From: an uncultured Oscillospiraceae bacterium
GTDB taxonomy: Bacteria; Bacillota; Clostridia; Oscillospirales; Oscillospiraceae
NCBI GenBank assembly: GCA_905234005.1
Contig: CAJOFW010000037.1
Span: 1 to 8,850, forward strand
Reading direction: 5' to 3'
DNA length: 8,850 nt
Both the position numbers and the translations under genes were made by a program. This document shows positions 4,970 to 8,850 of the stretch, piece by piece. Below the pieces are notes generated by a model, which did not search any database, was not told the origin of the DNA, and saw only the letters and a list, made by a program, of their open reading frames with translations. Numbering within the stretch: the first letter of the stretch is position 1; every line of letters starts with the position of its first letter.

Positions 4970-6379
4970 GTGGCCGGTGAAAAGACGATCGTTGCGGATG
5001 TTGACCGCTCGTTCTACGACTTCCGCTATGAGGAGAAGGACGCCTTTCGCGTCGCCGAGGGGCTGACGCCGGCCATCGTGGAGCAGATATCCCGCGAGAA
5101 GAACGACCCCGACTGGATGCGGGCGTTCCGTCTGCGGTCGCTTGAGATATACAACCGCTCCGTCATGCCGGACTGGGGCCCGTCCATCGAGGGGCTGGAC
5201 ATGGAGAACATCGTCACCTACGTCCGGCCCAACACAAGGATGTCCGCCGCCTGGGAGGACGTTCCCGAGGACATCAAAAGCACCTTCGAGCGCCTGGGTA
5301 TCCCGCAGGCGGAGAGGGAATCCCTCGCCGGTGTGGGCGCGCAGTACGACTCAGAGCTTGTGTACCACAACGTCCGCGAGGAGGTCGCGGCGCAGGGCGT
5401 CGTATACACCGACCTTGAGAGCGCCCTGCGCGGGCCTTACGCCGACGTCATACGCGAGCGCTTCATGAAGCTCGTCCCGCCGACCGATCACAAATTCGCG
5501 GCGCTGCACGGGGCGGTCTGGTCGGGCGGCTCGTTCGTGTATGTCCCGCCCGGGGTGGAGGTGGAGATCCCGCTGCAATCGTACTTCCGGCTGAACGCGC
5601 CGGGGGCCGGGCAGTTTGAGCACACGCTGATCATCGTGGACGAGGGGGCGCGCCTGCACTTCATCGAGGGCTGCTCCGCGCCGAAGTACAACGTGGCGAA
5701 CCTGCACGCCGGGTGCGTGGAGCTGTACGTCGGCAAAAACGCCCTGCTTCGGTACTCGACCATTGAGAACTGGTCGAAGAATATGTACAACCTCAATACC
5801 AAACGCGCAAAGGTCGAGGCGGGCGGCAAGGTCGAATGGGTCTCCGGCTCGTTCGGCTCGCATGTGTCGTACCTCTACCCGATGAGCGTGCTGGCCGGAC
5901 GCGGCGCACGGGCGGAGTTCACCGGCGTGACGTTCGCCGGGGCCGGACAGAACCTCGATACGGGCTGCAAGATCGTCCACAACGCGCCGGATACGTCGTC
6001 GTATGTCAATACGCGGTCGATATCGAAGAGCGGCGGCGTCAGCACCTTCCGCAGCGCCGTCGTCGTGACCGAGCGGGCGGAAAACAGCAAATCCGCCGTG
6101 TCCTGCCAGTCGCTGATGATCGACTCGGACTCCCGGTCCGACACGATCCCCGCGATGGACATCCGCACCGACAAGGCCGACGTCGGCCACGAGGCGAAGA
6201 TCGGCCGCATCAGCGGCGACGCGGTGTTCTACCTGATGAGCCGGGGCATATCCGAGGAGGAGGCCAGAGCGCTGATCGTCAGCGGCTTCGCGGAGAACGT
6301 GTCGAAGGAGCTTCCGCTGGAGTACGCCGTGGAGATGAACAACCTCATCCGCATCGAGATGAAGGGCGCGATAGGGTAA
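4970..6379 (+). CDS. sufB: Fe-S cluster assembly scaffold SufB
   Basis: 469 residues from GTG 4970, or 471 from GTG 4964, which overlaps the sufC stop. The later GTG is preferred because GGGAGG is seven bases from it and only one from the earlier. Length matches Gram-positive SufB. SufB forms the scaffold with SufD and SufC and receives sulfur for nascent clusters. Hallmarks are YDFRYEEKD near the N-terminus, VPPGVEVEIPLQSYFR (192-207), the EGCSAPKYNVANLHAGC block (233-249), and SAVSCQSLMIDSDSRSDTIP (375-394). DKADVGHEAKIGRI (401-414) and FYLMSRGISEEEA (420-432) follow. C379 and H407 likely match the E. coli cluster-building Cys405 region and downstream histidine; C235 lies in the conserved EGC motif and may be the sulfur acceptor. 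All expected key residues are present. The sufD gene follows after a 15-base gap. Confidence 0.98.
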   Translation: MAGEKTIVADVDRSFYDFRYEEKDAFRVAEGLTPAIVEQISREKNDPDWMRAFRLRSLEIYNRSVMPDWGPSIEGLDMENIVTYVRPNTRMSAAWEDVPEDIKSTFERLGIPQAERESLAGVGAQYDSELVYHNVREEVAAQGVVYTDLESALRGPYADVIRERFMKLVPPTDHKFAALHGAVWSGGSFVYVPPGVEVEIPLQSYFRLNAPGAGQFEHTLIIVDEGARLHFIEGCSAPKYNVANLHAGCVELYVGKNALLRYSTIENWSKNMYNLNTKRAKVEAGGKVEWVSGSFGSHVSYLYPMSVLAGRGARAEFTGVTFAGAGQNLDTGCKIVHNAPDTSSYVNTRSISKSGGVSTFRSAVVVTERAENSKSAVSCQSLMIDSDSRSDTIPAMDIRTDKADVGHEAKIGRISGDAVFYLMSRGISEEEARALIVSGFAENVSKELPLEYAVEMNNLIRIEMKGAIG

Positions 6380-6394
6380 GGGGTGTGTGAGAAT

Positions 6395-7201
6395 ATGATT
6401 ACGGTAAACAAACCGCTGGCCAACACGTTCGGCTGGCTGCACGGCAACGGCACGCAGATCGAGGCCCCCGCATCCACGGAGGAGATTACGTTAACCGCGG
6501 CGGCAGGGGAGGAGCGCATCGTCGCGCTGCCCGACAGCCCGTCTGCGCGGATAACGGTCTCGGTGGCCGAAAACGCCGTTCTGCGGCTCATACAGGTGCG
6601 GCGCGGCGGCGACGGCGGTGTGTGCGACATCCACGTCGACTGCGCCGAAAACGCGCATTTTGAATGGTATCGCGTCGTCCTCGGCGGCGCCGCGAGCTAC
6701 GACAACTGCTCCGTGACGCTGCGGGGCGACGGCAGCTCGTTTCTGACGGAGCTGGGCTTTCGGCTCGGCGGGGACGAACGGTACGACGTCAACTGCGAGG
6801 CGATCCACCTCGGGAAAAAAACACGCAGCGACATCCACGCCGCCGGCGTGCTGCGCGACCGGGCGTTCAAAATCCTTCGCGGCACGATCGACCTGCGCCG
6901 CGGCTGCGCCGGCTCCGTCGGCAGCGAGATGGAGGACGTACTGCTCATGGATGAGACGGTGCGCAACCAGTCGATCCCGGTCATCCTGTGCGGCGAGGAG
7001 GACGTGGAGGGCAACCACGGCGCGACCATCGGCCGCCTCGACGAGGAGCTTGTATACTACCTCGCGTCCCGCGGCGTCAGCCGCGAACAGGTGTACGAGA
7101 TCATGGCGCAGGCTAAGCTGAACGCCGTCATTTCCAGAATACCGGACGAGGAAACGAGACTTTTGCTGACAGAAAACGGCGCGGAGGGGGAAACAATATG
7201 A
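6395..7201 (+). CDS. sufD: Fe-S cluster assembly protein SufD, short form
   Basis: 268 residues from ATG 6395. A GTG at 6383 would add four residues, but it has no well-spaced ribosome binding site; AAGGGG (6378-6383) serves the ATG, with a rather long 11-base spacing. The N-terminal MITVNKPLANTFGWL resembles clostridial SufD starts. The C-terminal part carries the SufB/SufD core: SDIHAAGVLRD (145-155), FKILRGTIDLRRG (158-170), VEGNHGATIGRLDEELVYYLASRGVS (residues 204-229). H208 is probably the conserved histidine (E. coli His360) at the SufB-SufD interface. SufD pairs with SufB and is linked to iron entry. At 268 residues it is well below the 420-440 of E. coli and B. subtilis, and upstream extension is blocked by the sufB stop. 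Its stop overlaps the sufS ATG (ATGA), so the two are coupled. Confidence 0.93.
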   Translation: MITVNKPLANTFGWLHGNGTQIEAPASTEEITLTAAAGEERIVALPDSPSARITVSVAENAVLRLIQVRRGGDGGVCDIHVDCAENAHFEWYRVVLGGAASYDNCSVTLRGDGSSFLTELGFRLGGDERYDVNCEAIHLGKKTRSDIHAAGVLRDRAFKILRGTIDLRRGCAGSVGSEMEDVLLMDETVRNQSIPVILCGEEDVEGNHGATIGRLDEELVYYLASRGVSREQVYEIMAQAKLNAVISRIPDEETRLLLTENGAEGETI

Positions 7202-8421
7202 CGGCGCAGGACACGGCCATCCGGTCGGATTTTCCGCTGCTCGCGGCGAATCCGGCGCTTGCGTACCTCGACAGCGCGGCGACGGCGCAGAAGCCGGCCT
7301 GTGTGCTGGATGCTGTGCGGGGATTCTACGAGCGTGACAACGCAAATCCGCTGCGCGGCCTGTACGACCTCAGCGTCCGGGCGACGGACGCTTACGAAAA
7401 CGCCCGGGAGACGGTGCGGTCGTTCATAAACGCCGAGAGCGCGGAGGAGATCGTATTCACCCGCAACGCGACCGAGAGCCTGAACCTTGTCGCCGGAAGC
7501 TTCGGCAGCCTCCTGACGCCGGGCGATGAGATCGTCGTCACGATTCTGGAGCACCACAGCAATCTGCTCCCGTGGCAGCAGGCGGCGCGGCGTGCGGGCG
7601 CGTGTCTGCGGTTTGTCGAGTGCACGCCGGAGGGGGAGATCACGGAGGCGGCGTTCCGTGCGGCGCTCTGTGACCGTACGCGTATCGTCGCGATGACGCA
7701 CATATCGAACGTCCTCGGCGTGAAGAACGATATCCGGCGCTTTGCCGCCATCGCCCACGAGTACGGCGCGGTATTCGTATGCGACGGGGCGCAGAGCGTG
7801 CCGCACATCCCGGTTGACGTCCGGGTGCTGGACGTGGATTTTCTCGCGTTCTCCGGGCACAAGATGTGCGGCCCGATGGGCATCGGCGTCCTGTATGGGA
7901 AAAAGGCGCTGCTCCGGAAAATGCCGCCGTTTCTTTTCGGCGGGGAGATGATCGAGTACGTCACCCGTAAGGACGCGACGTGGGCGGAGCTGCCGCACAA
8001 ATTCGAGGCCGGCACCGTGAACGCAGCCGGGGCCGTCGGCCTCGCGGCGGCGATCGGGTACTACCGGCGGATCGGCTTCGACACGATCGTCGAGCGCGAA
8101 CGGCGGCTGTCCGAGGCGGCGTTTGCGCTGCTGCGGGATATCCCGCGCCTGCGTCTTCTCGGCCCGGCGGACGCGGCGTCCCACCACGGCATATTCACCT
8201 TCACCGTGGACGGCGTGCACCCGCACGACATCGCCGCGATTCTGGACAGCGACGGCGTATGTGTCCGCGCCGGTCATCACTGCGCCCAGCCGCTCATGGA
8301 GCACCTCGGCGTGACGTCGACCGCCCGGGCGAGTCTCGCGTTCTACAACACGGAGGACGAGCTTATACGCCTCGCGGAGAGCCTGCGCCATGTGCGCGAA
8401 AGGATGGGTTATAGACAATAA
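7198..8421 (+). CDS. sufS: Cysteine desulfurase SufS
   Basis: 407 residues, typical of group II (SufS-type) cysteine desulfurases. The PLP enzyme takes sulfur from L-cysteine, leaving alanine, and holds it as a persulfide for SufU. Motifs in order: YLDSAATAQKP (23-33), TRNATESLNLVA (88-99), EHHSNLLPW (118-126) with the PLP-stacking histidine, and THISNVLG (167-174). CDGAQSVPH (195-203) has the PLP-binding Asp196, and FSGHKMCGPMGIG (218-230) has the Schiff-base Lys222. RAGHHCAQP (357-365) has the catalytic Cys362 on the short SufS-type loop. ATG 7198 overlaps the sufD stop and has GGAGGGG eight bases upstream. Besides the suf system, it could supply sulfur to the MnmA encoded just upstream, since no separate desulfurase is visible here; that is inference. 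Confidence 0.98.
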   Translation: MTAQDTAIRSDFPLLAANPALAYLDSAATAQKPACVLDAVRGFYERDNANPLRGLYDLSVRATDAYENARETVRSFINAESAEEIVFTRNATESLNLVAGSFGSLLTPGDEIVVTILEHHSNLLPWQQAARRAGACLRFVECTPEGEITEAAFRAALCDRTRIVAMTHISNVLGVKNDIRRFAAIAHEYGAVFVCDGAQSVPHIPVDVRVLDVDFLAFSGHKMCGPMGIGVLYGKKALLRKMPPFLFGGEMIEYVTRKDATWAELPHKFEAGTVNAAGAVGLAAAIGYYRRIGFDTIVERERRLSEAAFALLRDIPRLRLLGPADAASHHGIFTFTVDGVHPHDIAAILDSDGVCVRAGHHCAQPLMEHLGVTSTARASLAFYNTEDELIRLAESLRHVRERMGYRQ

Positions 8422-8422
8422 T

Positions 8423-8850
8423 ATGGACAACAGGAGCTTCTATAACGAGATACTGACCGACCACAACCTCCGCCCCGGCCACAAGCACGAGCTGCCGGAC
8501 GCAAACCTCGAGCTGCGCGGCGTCAATCCGAGCTGCGGCGATCACATCACGCTGCGGCTGAAGGTCGAGGACGGCGTGATCGCGGACGGCGCGTTCACCG
8601 GCGACGGCTGCGCGATCTCACAGGCGTCGGCGGATATGATGCTCGATCTGATCATCGGCCGCAGCGCGGAGGAGGCGAAACGGCTGTCCGATATCTTCCT
8701 GCGCATGATCAAGGGGAAGATCACCCCCGAGGAGCTGGACGAGCTGGAGGAGGCCGGCGCACTGGCCGACATCGCCCACATGCCGGCGCGTGTCAAATGC
8801 GCCTTGCTCGGCTGGCACACAATGGAGAATCTGCTGGACGAGTCGGCGCT
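8423..8850 (+). CDS. sufU: SufU zinc-dependent sulfurtransferase, cut by right edge
   Basis: 142 codons are visible from ATG 8423, with no stop before the window ends. B. subtilis SufU is about 147 residues, so only a few are probably missing. The zinc ligands of SufU are present: NPSCGD (C38 and D40), GDGCAIS (C63) and RVKCALLGWHT (C126). The segment between C63 and C126 carries the extra stretch that separates SufU from IscU scaffolds (about residues 80-120). SufU opens the SufS active site by zinc-ligand exchange and accepts its persulfide. The ATG lies one base after the sufS stop, and the only purine-rich site (AGGATGG) is too distant, so translation is probably coupled to sufS. The gene is in the expected place, directly after sufS. 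Confidence 0.96.
   Translation, partial: MDNRSFYNEILTDHNLRPGHKHELPDANLELRGVNPSCGDHITLRLKVEDGVIADGAFTGDGCAISQASADMMLDLIIGRSAEEAKRLSDIFLRMIKGKITPEELDELEEAGALADIAHMPARVKCALLGWHTMENLLDESA

Noticed and set aside
5351..6442. 363-codon open frame on the minus strand
   Set aside because: It is a shadow of sufB, with Arg/His/Val-rich composition and no recognisable motif.
7057..8430. 457-codon open frame on the minus strand
   Set aside because: It is a shadow of sufS, whose catalytic motifs are all intact on the plus strand; there is no ribosome binding site or domain.

Overview
The window looks like part of the chromosome of a GC-rich member of the Clostridia (an Oscillospiraceae- or Christensenellales-like Firmicute). 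This is inferred from three things: the Gram-positive type SUF set with SufU as sulfurtransferase, the clostridial form of MnmA, and the secreted protein with an (A/G)SGE linker. Shine-Dalgarno sites are mostly strong GGAGG types and promoters are sigma-A-like. I see no mobile element, CRISPR array, tRNA or rRNA.

Layout. Bases 1-963 (minus) hold the N-terminal 321 codons of a TerB_N-domain protein that starts at GTG and runs off the left edge. Bases 1138-2256 (minus) encode a 372-residue secreted protein with a clear signal peptide, its own promoter and a rho-independent terminator. A divergent promoter region (2257-2475) separates it from a plus-strand pair: a small MOSC-domain protein (2476-2937) and the tRNA 2-thiouridylase mnmA (2944-4029). 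A 185-bp gap follows, with a strong promoter, two copies of a 17-bp CCTAT-N7-ATAGG operator-like palindrome and two leader hairpins. It leads into a compact SUF operon, sufC-sufB-sufD-sufS-sufU (4215 to beyond 8850); sufU is cut by the right edge.

How the genes fit together. SufS takes sulfur from cysteine, SufU accepts it, and SufBCD uses it to build Fe-S clusters. MnmA also needs activated sulfur, to thiolate U34 of tRNA. It carries a CxxC plus a distal Cys, where the E. coli and B. subtilis enzymes have DxxC plus Cys, so it may itself hold an Fe-S cluster. MOSC proteins are suspected sulfur carriers or metal-sulfur binders. The right two-thirds of the window therefore reads as a sulfur-trafficking neighbourhood. 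The promoters of the MOSC-mnmA and suf units also resemble each other.

The most interesting items are the suf operator pair and structured leader, the three-cysteine MnmA beside MOSC and SUF, the unusually short SufD, and a repeated GAYRCCCCGTATCG motif in the two gaps flanking the secreted-protein gene.
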